Positions 7,404 to 16,405 of a stretch of DNA of 32,226 nucleotides are shown one piece after another (position 1 is the first letter of the stretch; each line of letters opens with the position of its first letter). Source of the DNA: CAZVWH01 sp964631175 (GTDB lineage: Bacteria; Planctomycetota; Phycisphaerae; Sedimentisphaerales; Anaerobacaceae); assembly GCA_964631175.1 (NCBI GenBank), contig CAZVWH010000028.1, positions 1-32,226 on the forward strand. Direction: 5' to 3'. Position numbers and translations under genes: made by a program. The notes under the pieces were generated by a model that worked only from the letters and a program-made list of their open reading frames with translations, made no database searches and was not told the origin of the DNA.

Positions 7404-7508
7404 TGTCATTCCGAGCCCCCGTGCTTTCTTGCGAAAGCAAGAACGGGGGTCGAGGAATCTGATAAAATAGCTTTTTTAGCAGACCCCTCGGCTTCGCTCG
7501 GGGTGACG
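7404..7508. repeat. TGTCATTCCGAG...CTCGGGGTGAC palindromic repeat
   Basis: The element starts with TGTCATTCCGAG and ends with CTCGGGGTGACGA, the same outer plan as the repeat at 2689. GCCCCCGTGCTTTCTTGCG with its complement CGCAAG...GGGGG forms an inserted inner hairpin like that at 7033, in the other orientation. The right half, CCCCTCGGCTTCGCTCGGGG, forms a second hairpin. It lies about 120 bases upstream of the GH9 gene. Confidence 0.75.
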
Positions 7509-7629
7509 ATAAAAAAGGTTTTGTTACAGGCTCTTAGTCAGTGGTTTGTCCGTAAAATATGTATAAGAAAAATCAAAATCAGATTTTGAGCCATGGAGAA
7601 TATGAACGTGGCCAATTTCGGAGAAAGCA

Positions 7630-10149
7630 ATGAAGGCTCATAAACTTTATTTAAAAAGCGTATTGGTAGTAAAACTCTTTTTAAGTGCAACAATTGCCTT
7701 TTTATTTCCTGGCTGCAGCCAGCTCCATTATACCGATGAAGGTCTAAAGCTGAATGATCTCGGCTACTTTGAGACTCGCGGGCTCAATGTGCTGGTTTTC
7801 AATAATTGGTATAATGAAAACTTTAGTGATTCTAAAATAAGCGGGATTGAAATTATTCACCATGAGGTGCGAACGGCAACAAATGGTGACGTAAGACTAA
7901 ACCCAACACCTGAACAATGGGACCCCATTCCTGAATTTGTTGATCGCAAAGTAAATAAGGAAAATAATAGCATTGAAGCATTTTTAACCTATCCGGATTA
8001 TGACTTTGATTATACGATAAAAACCCAGGCACACGATGGAGGTATACTTCTAAGTGTCAATCTTGAAAAGCCACTTCCTGAAGAGCTTGTAGGCCGTGCC
8101 GGGTTTAACCTCGAATTTCTTCCATCAGCTTACTTTGAAAAAGCGTATCTGATAGATGGTAAAAATGGTGTCTTTCCGCTCTATCCTGGTGGGCCGATGG
8201 CAGTAGATAAATCAGGTACTGTGGAGCCAAAACCATTTGCGACAGGTAAAATCCTCGTCCTTGCCCCAGAAGAGCCTACCAGGCGTATCACTGTCAAAGC
8301 TAAAGATTGTGAGCTTTTATTGTTTGACGGCCGCAATAAAGCCCAAAACGGATGGTACGTGGTGCGCAGCCTTATTCCGGAAGACAAAACCGGCAAGGTT
8401 ATCGAATGGTTCCTCACCGCCGATACAATCCCCAACTGGACGCGCCCGCCGATGATCGCACATTCGCAGGTTGGGTATCATCCCAATCAGAGAAAAGTGG
8501 CGGTTATAGAATTCGACAAAAACGATAAACCGCTCACAACGGCTTACTTACTGAAAGTCACGGAGAATGGCAAATTCGTGGAAAAATATAAGAGCAAAAT
8601 AAAAAAGTGGGGTAAATATTTCAGATATATCTATTATACTTTTGATTTTACATCAGTAAAAGAAAGTGGGCTATATACAATTGAATATGGCTGGTTGCGT
8701 ACAAAGCCATTTAGAATTGCAATAGATGTTTATGAAAATGCCTGGCAACCGACTCTTGATGTATTTTTTCCGGTACAAATGGATCATATGTTTGTCAATG
8801 AAGCTTATCGTGTCTGGCACGGCGCATCCCATCTTGATGATGCATTGCAGGCGCCGGTAAACCATGAACACTTTGATTTGTATGCACAAGGAGCCACAAC
8901 TGATACGCCTTATAAGCCGGGCGAGCATATTCCGGGATTGAATGTCGGGGGCTGGTTCGATGCAGGTGATTTTGATATACGGACTCCAACACACTATTAC
9001 GTATTATTAAATTTGGTTCAAATCTGGGAAACCTTCGGTATAGACAGGGATGAGACGACCATTGATCAGAAAACTCGCTATGTGGACATCCACCATCCCG
9101 ATGGCATACCCGACTTGCTTCAGCAGATAGAACATGGTACACTGGCGCTGATCGCCCAACATAGGGCTGTTGGCCATGCTATTAACGGTATTATCGCGGC
9201 CCATCTTTCACAATACACTCATCTTGGTGATGCTATAACCAAGACCGACAACTTAATTTACAATCCCGACCTGGACAGCCATGAATCTGATGGATTCGCA
9301 AGCGGTACTTTCGATGACAGATGGGCATTTACAAGTAAGTCAACTCCATTGAATTATGGTTCAATTGCCGCATTGGCAGCCGCCAGCCGAGCCTTACGCG
9401 GTTACAACGACGAGCTGGCCGATGAGTGTTTGGCAACTGCCAAAAAAGTATGGGGTGAAGAGCGCAGTCATGAGCCGGATATATTTCGCCATGGCAATAC
9501 TGCCGGAGGCCAATTACAACAAGAGCAGCTCAAGGCAGCGGTTGAACTTCTGATATGCACAAAAGAAGCTAAATATGCAAAACGGATAAACGAGCTGTGG
9601 CCAGATATTGAAAGAGGATTCGCTTTTAATGCCGCTTTAGCGGTACGTGCGATGCCCTATATGGATGAATCATACTCTAAAAAAATAGAGATTCTGGTTC
9701 GCTCTTATAAAGAGCAGCTCGAAAAGTTGGATGAACAAGATCCTTTTGGTGTCCCTATTTCTACGCGCGGCTGGGCCGGTGGTGGCTGGGTTATTGGTTT
9801 TGCTATGACGAATTATATTTTGCATAAGGCTTTTCCCGAAATTATCGACCCCGAATATATCTACAAAGGATTGAATTATATTTATGGCTGCCATCCTGGT
9901 TCTAATATTTCATTCGTTTCGGGTGTTGGAACTCATTCGAAAAAAGTGGCATACGGAAACAATCGGGCTGATTACTCATTTATTGCCGGCGGTATCGTTC
10001 CGGGGGTTCTCATCTTAAAACCCGATTTTCCCGAAAACAAAGAAGACTGGCCCTTTTTATGGGCAGAGAATGAATATGTTATCAGTGCAGGTTCCAGTTA
10101 TATATTTGTGGTAAATGCAGTAAACGATTTGTTGAATGGAAGTAAGTAA
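7630..10149 (+). CDS. GH9-family glycoside hydrolase lipoprotein
   Basis: An 839-residue secreted enzyme. The N-terminus is a lipoprotein-type signal (hydrophobic to LFPGC, Cys29), so it is probably membrane-anchored. Residues about 30-270 form a beta-rich domain of unknown type, and about 275-365 (AHSQVGYHPNQRKVAVIEFD) an N-terminal Ig-like CelD_N domain. The rest is the GH9 (alpha/alpha)6 barrel. The catalytic base region is GGWFDAGDFDIRT (D444/D447) and the acid E815 lies in WAENEYVIS near the end. ATG 7630 has GGAG six bases upstream. GH9 enzymes mostly cut beta-1,4-glucans, but some act on xyloglucan or glucosaminides. The xylan-locus context suggests a hemicellulose or cellulose substrate. 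Confidence 0.85.
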   Translation: MKAHKLYLKSVLVVKLFLSATIAFLFPGCSQLHYTDEGLKLNDLGYFETRGLNVLVFNNWYNENFSDSKISGIEIIHHEVRTATNGDVRLNPTPEQWDPIPEFVDRKVNKENNSIEAFLTYPDYDFDYTIKTQAHDGGILLSVNLEKPLPEELVGRAGFNLEFLPSAYFEKAYLIDGKNGVFPLYPGGPMAVDKSGTVEPKPFATGKILVLAPEEPTRRITVKAKDCELLLFDGRNKAQNGWYVVRSLIPEDKTGKVIEWFLTADTIPNWTRPPMIAHSQVGYHPNQRKVAVIEFDKNDKPLTTAYLLKVTENGKFVEKYKSKIKKWGKYFRYIYYTFDFTSVKESGLYTIEYGWLRTKPFRIAIDVYENAWQPTLDVFFPVQMDHMFVNEAYRVWHGASHLDDALQAPVNHEHFDLYAQGATTDTPYKPGEHIPGLNVGGWFDAGDFDIRTPTHYYVLLNLVQIWETFGIDRDETTIDQKTRYVDIHHPDGIPDLLQQIEHGTLALIAQHRAVGHAINGIIAAHLSQYTHLGDAITKTDNLIYNPDLDSHESDGFASGTFDDRWAFTSKSTPLNYGSIAALAAASRALRGYNDELADECLATAKKVWGEERSHEPDIFRHGNTAGGQLQQEQLKAAVELLICTKEAKYAKRINELWPDIERGFAFNAALAVRAMPYMDESYSKKIEILVRSYKEQLEKLDEQDPFGVPISTRGWAGGGWVIGFAMTNYILHKAFPEIIDPEYIYKGLNYIYGCHPGSNISFVSGVGTHSKKVAYGNNRADYSFIAGGIVPGVLILKPDFPENKEDWPFLWAENEYVISAGSSYIFVVNAVNDLLNGSK

Positions 10150-10158
10150 GGATTGCTG

Positions 10159-10173
10159 GTAACGGATCGTTAC
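10159..10173. promoter_or_regulatory. Perfect 15-bp palindrome, possible operator
   Basis: GTAACG-GAT-CGTTAC lies between the GH9 stop and the permease start. A related short palindrome, TAACGTTA, sits at 10356-10363 where the permease ribosome site would be expected, and again at 7313-7320. It could be a regulator site for the locus, but no regulator gene is next to it. Confidence 0.3.
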
Positions 10174-10184
10174 AATTTATGTAA

Positions 10185-10331
10185 CCGTTCACGGGGTATA
10201 AGTCGCGTTTTTGGGGTCATTGCGAGGAGTTTTACGACGAAGCAATCTAAAATGTAACGATTGAGATTGCCACGGTCCGCCAAAGGCAGACCTCGCAATG
10301 ACATAAAATGCCACATTTGTCCCGTGAACGG
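10185..10331. repeat. Palindromic repeat framed by an exact 11-bp inverted repeat
   Basis: The inner element has perfect arms GTCATTGCGAGG (10216-10227) and CCTCGCAATGAC (10291-10302), with CGAAGCAATCT...AGATTGCCACG inside. This is a different repeat family from those at 2689 and 28024. It is enclosed by CCGTTCACGGG (10185-10195) and CCCGTGAACGG (10321-10331). It fills most of the 219-base gap between the GH9 and GntP genes. Confidence 0.8.
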
Positions 10332-10368
10332 ATAAGTTTATTTTTAGTGGAAACTTAACGTTATTAAT

Positions 10369-11700
10369 ATGGCAGTCATCTATCTTCTCATAAGTGTCAT
10401 TTTAATTATTATCCTGACATCTAAACTTAAAATACACCCTTTCATTGTACTTATTCTCGTAGCCCTCATGTATGGATTGCTTACAGGTATGCCTTTAAAT
10501 GTAATTATAAGCTCGGTTAATGAGGGCTTTGGTGACACGTTAGGAAAGATTGGCTTAATCATCGTCTTGGGCGTTATCATAGGGGCTTTTTTAGAAAATT
10601 CCGGAGGTGCGTATGCTTTGGCTGAAAAGGTCCTCAAGATAATTGGTAAGAATCGTGTTCCAACGGCTATGGGGATTATCGGTTATTTTGTTTCCATACC
10701 GGTTTTTGCCGATAGTGGGTTCGTACTCCTTTCTCCTATTAATAAAAGCTTATCTAAAAAAGCGGGTATTTCCTTGGCAGGGTCTGCTATTGCGTTGGGC
10801 TTAGGCCTTACCGCCACACACACACTTGTCCCCCCTACACCAGGCCCCATTGCGGCGGCAGGTATACTTGATGCCGACCTGGGATTGGTGCTGGGCCTGG
10901 GATTAATCGTAAGCGCGGTCGCATTGATTGCAGGAGTGCTCTTTGCAACAAAATACGCTTCCAAAACCTATATCGACCCGAACCCGGAAATGAAGGATTC
11001 AGAAATAGATGCCCGTTTGAAAGATGCGCCGGGTGCATTCAAATCTTCTCTTCCTGTTCTTGTGCCTATTATTTTAATCCTGCTAAGGTCAGTTGTAAGC
11101 TCATTGAGTAATTCTGAAAACAGCAGTGCAGCTAAGCTCATATCATTCATAGGAGAGCCTTTTATAGCTCTGCTCATCGGAATGTTTCTGGCGTTTTTCC
11201 TGCCTAAAAAACTGGACCGCAATATGCTATCTACATCCGGATGGATTGGAAAGGCCCTAATGGACGCATCCACTATCATATTAATTACAGGGGCCGGTGG
11301 TATTTTTGGGAAAGTTTTACAGAATTCAGGAATTTCTGAACAGCTCGGTGACACATTGTCTGAGATTAATTTAAGTATCTGGCTGCCATTTCTAATGGCT
11401 GCGGCCATTAAAACAGCACAAGGTTCATCAACAGTAGCGTTAATTACAGCAGCATCGATTATGATGCCTATGATGGGTACATTAGGTTTTACAACCGAAC
11501 TTGAGAAAGCCATGGTTGTCATAGCTATTGGAGCCGGTTCGGCTGTTTTCTCACATGCCAATGACAGCTTATTTTGGGTGGTCACTCAATTGTCCGGCAT
11601 GGATGTTAAAACCGGTTACAGATTGCATAGCCTGGGCACATTTATTCTGGGTACATCAGGTGCGTTATTCCTGTTTATTTTATATTCTATCATTACATAA
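10369..11700 (+). CDS. GntP-family gluconate/sugar-acid permease
   Basis: A 443-residue polytopic membrane protein of the GntP family (gluconate:H+ symporters, also glycerate, fructuronate and serine). Recognisable blocks are LVALMYGLLTGMP, VLGVIIGAFLENSGGA, GYFVSIPVFADSGFVLLSP, GLTATHTLVPPTPGPIAAA and AAIKTAQGSSTVALITAAS. The length matches the family (about 440-450). No good Shine-Dalgarno is seen; TAACGTTATTAAT precedes the ATG. GH3 follows 10 bases after its stop. With a glucuronoyl esterase in the locus, an attractive substrate is a glucuronate-type acid released from xylan. That is inference; it might carry gluconate. Confidence 0.9.
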   Translation: MAVIYLLISVILIIILTSKLKIHPFIVLILVALMYGLLTGMPLNVIISSVNEGFGDTLGKIGLIIVLGVIIGAFLENSGGAYALAEKVLKIIGKNRVPTAMGIIGYFVSIPVFADSGFVLLSPINKSLSKKAGISLAGSAIALGLGLTATHTLVPPTPGPIAAAGILDADLGLVLGLGLIVSAVALIAGVLFATKYASKTYIDPNPEMKDSEIDARLKDAPGAFKSSLPVLVPIILILLRSVVSSLSNSENSSAAKLISFIGEPFIALLIGMFLAFFLPKKLDRNMLSTSGWIGKALMDASTIILITGAGGIFGKVLQNSGISEQLGDTLSEINLSIWLPFLMAAAIKTAQGSSTVALITAASIMMPMMGTLGFTTELEKAMVVIAIGAGSAVFSHANDSLFWVVTQLSGMDVKTGYRLHSLGTFILGTSGALFLFILYSIIT

Positions 11701-11710
11701 GGACTCAGAA

Positions 11711-14398
11711 ATGTTAGTTAACAAGCTCACCTGTTATCGTGTCAAAAATGTTCTGCCAAAATCAATACTTACCTTAATGATTGTACTTTTTGTAAGCACC
11801 TGCATTGCACAACAAGAAGCTAAAGATTTCCCTTTTCTAAATCCCGAGCTGAGCATCAAGCAGCGTGTTGACGATTTGGTTAGTAGGATGTCCCTCGATG
11901 AAAAGATAGGGCAAATGATGAATGCGACTCCTGCCATAGAGCGGCTGGGCATACCGGAATACAACTGGTGGAATGAATGTCTCCACGGCGTGGCCCGTGC
12001 GGGATTAGCTACCGTGTTTCCCCAAGCCATTGGTTTGGGCGCCACCTGGGATGAAGACCTGATGCTCAGGGTTTCAACGGCTATATCCGATGAAGCCAGG
12101 GCCAAGCATCATGATTTTGTGAGAAAAGGTAAAAGACTCATTTACCAGGGTCTCACTTTTTGGTCACCTAATATAAATATCTTCCGGGACCCCCGTTGGG
12201 GAAGAGGACAGGAAACATACGGAGAGGATCCCTTCTTAACAGGCAGATTAGCCGTGCAATTTATAAGGGGTTTACAAGGCGACGACCCGGAATATTTTAA
12301 GACCATTGCAACCGTCAAACATTTTGCCGTTCACAACGGGCCTGAACCGCAGCGACATTCTTTTGACGCAGTAACCGATGAAAGAGATTTCAGGCAAACC
12401 TATCTGCCCCAATTCGAGATGGGGATTAAAGAAGGAAAAGCCTATTCGGTAATGTGTGCTTATAACAGGTACAATGGGCAGGCATGCTGTGGGAGTGACC
12501 ATCTGTTGAACAAGATCATAAGAGACGAGTGGGGTTTTGACGGATACATTGTCTCCGATTGTGGCGCGATTACGGATATTTATAAGGGCCATAAAATTGT
12601 ACCAACACCTGAAGAGGCAGCAGCACTGGCTGTAAAATCCGGCTGTGACCTGGAGTGCGCGACTGTTTACCAACATTTAAAGGAAGCCGTTAATAAAAAT
12701 TTAATCACCGAGCAGGAAATTGACATTGCAGTTAGAAGGCTCTTTACCGCCCGGTTCAAGTTAGGCATGTTTGACCCACCGGAGCTTGTGAAATATGCAC
12801 AAATCCCATACAGCGTCGTGGATTGCAAAAAGCACCGGGATTTAGCCCTCGAAGCTGCTCGCAAATCCATAGTTTTATTGAAAAATGAGAACAATTTATT
12901 GCCTTTGGATAAAGATAGCAAAACCATAGCCGTTATTGGGCCCAATTCGGACCAATGGCTTATGCTTCTGGGCAATTACAATGGTGTTCCGGCCGATCCG
13001 GTCACGCCGTTAAGAGGTATAAAAGAGAAACTGCCCACCGGTTCTAAAGTGCTGTATGCACAAGGCTGTGAGCTGGCAGAGGGTATGAGCATGTTTGATG
13101 TTGTCCCGCCTGAGGTTTTATTTCATGGAGAGAATGAAAAAGGGCTGAAAGTTGAATATTACAACAATAAAGAATTAAGCGGCCCGGTTTTATTTTCTTC
13201 GGTTGACAGGAATCTTGATGTCAATTGGCATCACAAAGCACCGAGGGAGGATATGGACGATGACAATTTCGGCGTAAGGTGGACCGGCGAGCTGAAGCCC
13301 GATCAGTCCGGGACATATCGGTTGGGAATTATCACTACATGTAAAGTCAAACTTTATTTAAACGAAACCGTCCTGGCACATACCGCCTATCATTTCAGGG
13401 ACGAGTTTGGTGACCCACGACTAAGGAGATCTGACCCTATTTATCTGGAGGCCGGAAAGAAATACTCCATAATGGTTGAGGCGGGGGAATCTTATGCCGA
13501 TGCCCAGGTTCAACTGGTCTGGGCCAAGCCCAGACCTAATCCCAAACAGTACCTAAAGAAACAGGCCCTTGAAATAGCAAGGCAGTCTGAAGTGGTGGTG
13601 ATGTGCATGGGGCTTTCTGCCAGATTGGAGGGAGAGCAAATGGATATTGAGATTGAAGGATTCAGGGGTGGTGACAGGACCCGGCTGGATTTGCCGGAAG
13701 TGCAACAAGAGCTGATAAAGGAGATTCACGCATTAGGTAAACCAATGGTATTGGTGCTATTAAACGGCAGCGCCTTGGCAATCAATTGGGAAAAAGAAAA
13801 TATACCGGCTATTATTGAAGCCTGGTATCCCGGCCAGGCAGCAGGTCAGGCCATTGCTGATGTGCTTTTCGGTGATTATAATCCCGCAGGCCGTCTTCCG
13901 GTGACTTTCTACAAATCTGTTGAAGATTTACCCCCCTTCGAAGAATACAAAATGAGCGGGCAAACCTATAGATATTTCAAAGGCGAAGCTCCGTATCCTT
14001 TTGGTTACGGATTAAGTTTCACTTCATTCAAGTACGACAATTTAAAAGTCGCTAAAAAATTCAAAGTGGGAGATGCCGTTAATGTTTCGGTAAACGTAAA
14101 AAACATAGGCGAATTAGCCGGCGATGAGGTAATTCAGCTTTATTTGTCCAATCTAAATGCGTCTGTTGCCGTTCCTATTCGCTCACTTAAAGGATTCAAA
14201 AGGATTCACTTACTGCCCGGCGAAGTTAAAACCGTCGAATTTTCAATTCCCTCAGATGCATTTTCTATTATTAATGATAAAAATGAGAGAGAAATTCTTC
14301 CAGGCCAATTTGAAATTTCAGTTGGAGGCAGACAGCCGGAACAGAAGATTGCTCCGGCTGAATCTAATGTTCTAAAAGCCAGGATAACTCTGATTTAG
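11711..14398 (+). CDS. GH3 beta-xylosidase/glucosidase with PA14 domain
   Basis: An 895-residue secreted enzyme with a signal peptide (ILTLMIVLFVSTCIAQQ). The GH3 N-domain has VKHFAVHNGPE (K203-H204), the RWGRGQETYGEDP substrate loop and nucleophile D283 in GYIVSDCGAI. The GH3 C-domain is split by a PA14 insertion (about residues 475-615; VEYYNNKELSG...WTGELKPDQSGTYRLGI). It resumes with NGSALAINWE and ends in a fibronectin-III-like domain. The start is ATG 11711 with AAGGA upstream; the open frame extends 5' into the permease gene. The NWWNECLHGVAR motif near residue 90 is typical of the xylosidase/arabinofuranosidase branch, so beta-xylosidase is the favoured activity. Confidence 0.9.
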   Translation: MLVNKLTCYRVKNVLPKSILTLMIVLFVSTCIAQQEAKDFPFLNPELSIKQRVDDLVSRMSLDEKIGQMMNATPAIERLGIPEYNWWNECLHGVARAGLATVFPQAIGLGATWDEDLMLRVSTAISDEARAKHHDFVRKGKRLIYQGLTFWSPNINIFRDPRWGRGQETYGEDPFLTGRLAVQFIRGLQGDDPEYFKTIATVKHFAVHNGPEPQRHSFDAVTDERDFRQTYLPQFEMGIKEGKAYSVMCAYNRYNGQACCGSDHLLNKIIRDEWGFDGYIVSDCGAITDIYKGHKIVPTPEEAAALAVKSGCDLECATVYQHLKEAVNKNLITEQEIDIAVRRLFTARFKLGMFDPPELVKYAQIPYSVVDCKKHRDLALEAARKSIVLLKNENNLLPLDKDSKTIAVIGPNSDQWLMLLGNYNGVPADPVTPLRGIKEKLPTGSKVLYAQGCELAEGMSMFDVVPPEVLFHGENEKGLKVEYYNNKELSGPVLFSSVDRNLDVNWHHKAPREDMDDDNFGVRWTGELKPDQSGTYRLGIITTCKVKLYLNETVLAHTAYHFRDEFGDPRLRRSDPIYLEAGKKYSIMVEAGESYADAQVQLVWAKPRPNPKQYLKKQALEIARQSEVVVMCMGLSARLEGEQMDIEIEGFRGGDRTRLDLPEVQQELIKEIHALGKPMVLVLLNGSALAINWEKENIPAIIEAWYPGQAAGQAIADVLFGDYNPAGRLPVTFYKSVEDLPPFEEYKMSGQTYRYFKGEAPYPFGYGLSFTSFKYDNLKVAKKFKVGDAVNVSVNVKNIGELAGDEVIQLYLSNLNASVAVPIRSLKGFKRIHLLPGEVKTVEFSIPSDAFSIINDKNEREILPGQFEISVGGRQPEQKIAPAESNVLKARITLI

Positions 14399-14427
14399 TC
14401 TGTGTCTTAAAATGAAGGGATACCATT

Positions 14428-16383
14428 ATGAAGTTGAAAGTAAAAATACTTGTTTCAACATTATGCTGTTATGTATTGATGATTTCTCAGGCAGCGTTTT
14501 GCCAGGTCAGGCTTCCGCTGCTGATAAGCGACGGTATGGTGTTACAAAGAGATGCCGATGTCAAGATTTGGGGCTGGGCTTCCGCAGGCGAGAAGGTGAC
14601 AATAAACTTTAACGACAAAACATATAATGCCGTAGCCGGTACAGACGGTAAATGGGCAGTATCGCTTTCAGCCTTAACAGCAGGCGGCCCATACGACATG
14701 GAAATTAATGCCACCAATCACATAACTCTAAAAAATATCCTTATAGGCGATGTATGGATTTGTTCGGGACAATCGAATATGGTATTGCCGATGGACAGAG
14801 TAAAATACCGCTATCAAGACGTGATTGCTCGTTCAGAGAACCCTTCTATAAGGCAATTTATTGTCCCTGACGGGTATGATTTCAAAACGCAGCAGGAAGA
14901 CTTGAAATCGGGTACATGGAAATCGGCAAATACCCAAACTGTCCTCAATTTCACTGCCATAGGCTACTTTTTCGCAAAAGAATTGTTCGAGAAATACCAT
15001 GTCCCCATCGGCTTGATAAAAGCAAGTTTGGGCGGATCGCCCGTACAAGCTTGGATGAGCGAAGATGCCTTAAAGGACTTTCCTGAATACCTCGCAACAG
15101 CGGAAAAATTTAAGGACAGTACCTACCTTAATCAAATCGCTAACAGAGACAAAGCTGTTAGTGATTCGTGGTATAGTCGTTTACAGCAAAAGGACAAAGG
15201 TTTGGTCCGCCAGCGGAGGAATCAACATCCGTGGTTTGATACAAATTACGATGCCTCGCAATGGCCAGCTATGAATGTGCCCGGATACTGGGCAGACCAT
15301 GAATTGGGGCTTGTGAACGGCGTTGTCTGGTTCAGAAAAGAATTTGATGTCCCGGCTTCTATGACCGTTAAATCCACAAGGCTTTGGCTGGGCAGGGTTG
15401 TGGATGGCGATACAACTTATGTGAACGGCAAAATCGTGGGCTCAGTTTCATACCAGTACCCTCCGAGAATATATGATGTCCCTGCAAACCTGCTGAAGGA
15501 AGGCAAAAATATCATTGTAGTAAGGGTTATTAATAACTTAGGCCGGGGCGGTTTTGTTCTGGATAAGCCGTATCAGCTAACAGCGGCAGGACAAACAATC
15601 GATTTAAAGGGACAATGGCAATACAAATTAGGTGCAACTATGGAGCCGTTGCCGGCAAAAACTTTTATTGAGTGGCAGCCGTTAGGTTTATATAACGCGA
15701 TGATTGCCCCGCTGTTAAATTATAAAATTAAAGGAGCAATTTGGTATCAGGGTGAATCCAATACAGCAAAACCGTTTGAATATCAGAAACTGCTTACTGC
15801 GATGATAGCTGACTGGAGGCAAAAATGGAACGAGCCAGATTTTCCCTTCTTGTATGTACAACTGGCCAATTTTATGGAGGTCAAAGACCAGCCTTGCGAA
15901 AGCAACTGGGCCGAGCTGAGAGAGGCACAGCTTAAAACACTCGCTGCTGCTAATACGGCAATGGCTGTCGCCATCGATCTCGGCGAATGGAATGACATTC
16001 ATCCCTTAAATAAAGAAGATGTAGGCAAACGGCTTGCACTCGCAGCTCGAAAGCTGGCCTATGGCGATGAAAAAGTAGTTTATTCAGGTCCAATCTATCA
16101 GTCCATGAAAATTGAAGGAAACAAAATCATCCTCACATTTACACATATTGGCGGTGGATTGGTCGTTCAAGGAGGCAGCGAGCTGAAGTATTTTGCTATT
16201 GTAGGTGCTGATAAAAAATTTGTCTGGGCAAAGGCAAAAATAGAGGGTAATAAAATAGTGGCTTGGAGCGACAAGGTGACCAATCCTGTAGCTGTGCGGT
16301 ATGCGTGGGCTGATAATCCGGAAGGTGCAAATTTATATAATAAGGAAGGTTTACCAGCGTCATCTTTTAGAACTGATGAATAG
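14428..16383 (+). CDS. SGNH acetylesterase, sialate-O-acetylesterase-like (CE20 type)
   Basis: A 651-residue secreted carbohydrate esterase with a signal peptide ending near FCQVRLP. After an N-terminal beta domain, the SGNH block I reads GDVWICSGQSNM with nucleophile S116. Asp523 and His525 in EWNDIHPLNKEDVG complete the triad. Between them, about residues 265-395, is an inserted GH2-like jelly-roll domain (WFRKEFDVP...TTYVNGKIVG...NIIVVRVINN). This matches CE20 enzymes that deacetylate xylan or xyloglucan. It lies between GH3 and CE15, which supports removal of acetyl groups from xylan. Annotation pipelines would call it sialate O-acetylesterase, but no sialic-acid genes are near. Confidence 0.85.
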   Translation: MKLKVKILVSTLCCYVLMISQAAFCQVRLPLLISDGMVLQRDADVKIWGWASAGEKVTINFNDKTYNAVAGTDGKWAVSLSALTAGGPYDMEINATNHITLKNILIGDVWICSGQSNMVLPMDRVKYRYQDVIARSENPSIRQFIVPDGYDFKTQQEDLKSGTWKSANTQTVLNFTAIGYFFAKELFEKYHVPIGLIKASLGGSPVQAWMSEDALKDFPEYLATAEKFKDSTYLNQIANRDKAVSDSWYSRLQQKDKGLVRQRRNQHPWFDTNYDASQWPAMNVPGYWADHELGLVNGVVWFRKEFDVPASMTVKSTRLWLGRVVDGDTTYVNGKIVGSVSYQYPPRIYDVPANLLKEGKNIIVVRVINNLGRGGFVLDKPYQLTAAGQTIDLKGQWQYKLGATMEPLPAKTFIEWQPLGLYNAMIAPLLNYKIKGAIWYQGESNTAKPFEYQKLLTAMIADWRQKWNEPDFPFLYVQLANFMEVKDQPCESNWAELREAQLKTLAAANTAMAVAIDLGEWNDIHPLNKEDVGKRLALAARKLAYGDEKVVYSGPIYQSMKIEGNKIILTFTHIGGGLVVQGGSELKYFAIVGADKKFVWAKAKIEGNKIVAWSDKVTNPVAVRYAWADNPEGANLYNKEGLPASSFRTDE

Positions 16384-16405
16384 TACTTACAAAAGAAGGT
16401 GTACC

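Noticed and set aside
7313..10363. TAACGTTA at 7313-7320 and 10356-10363 as a shared operator of the xylan locus.
   Set aside because: Two copies of an eight-base palindrome in 32 kb are close to chance expectation; noted only as a weak signal.
10968..11585. A 205-codon open frame on the minus strand within the GntP gene.
   Set aside because: It is an antisense shadow of a clear permease gene, with no ribosome site or recognisable motif.
15206..15217. TCCGC-CA-GCGGA palindrome inside the CE20-like gene as another in-gene repeat insertion.
   Set aside because: It is very short, in a variable linker, and shares only a few bases with the repeat at 10275, so an insertion cannot be argued.
14428..16383. 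Reading the SGNH enzyme as a true sialate O-acetylesterase.
   Set aside because: No sialic-acid genes are near, and the jelly-roll insertion plus CE15/GH43/GH8 neighbours fit a xylan acetylesterase better.
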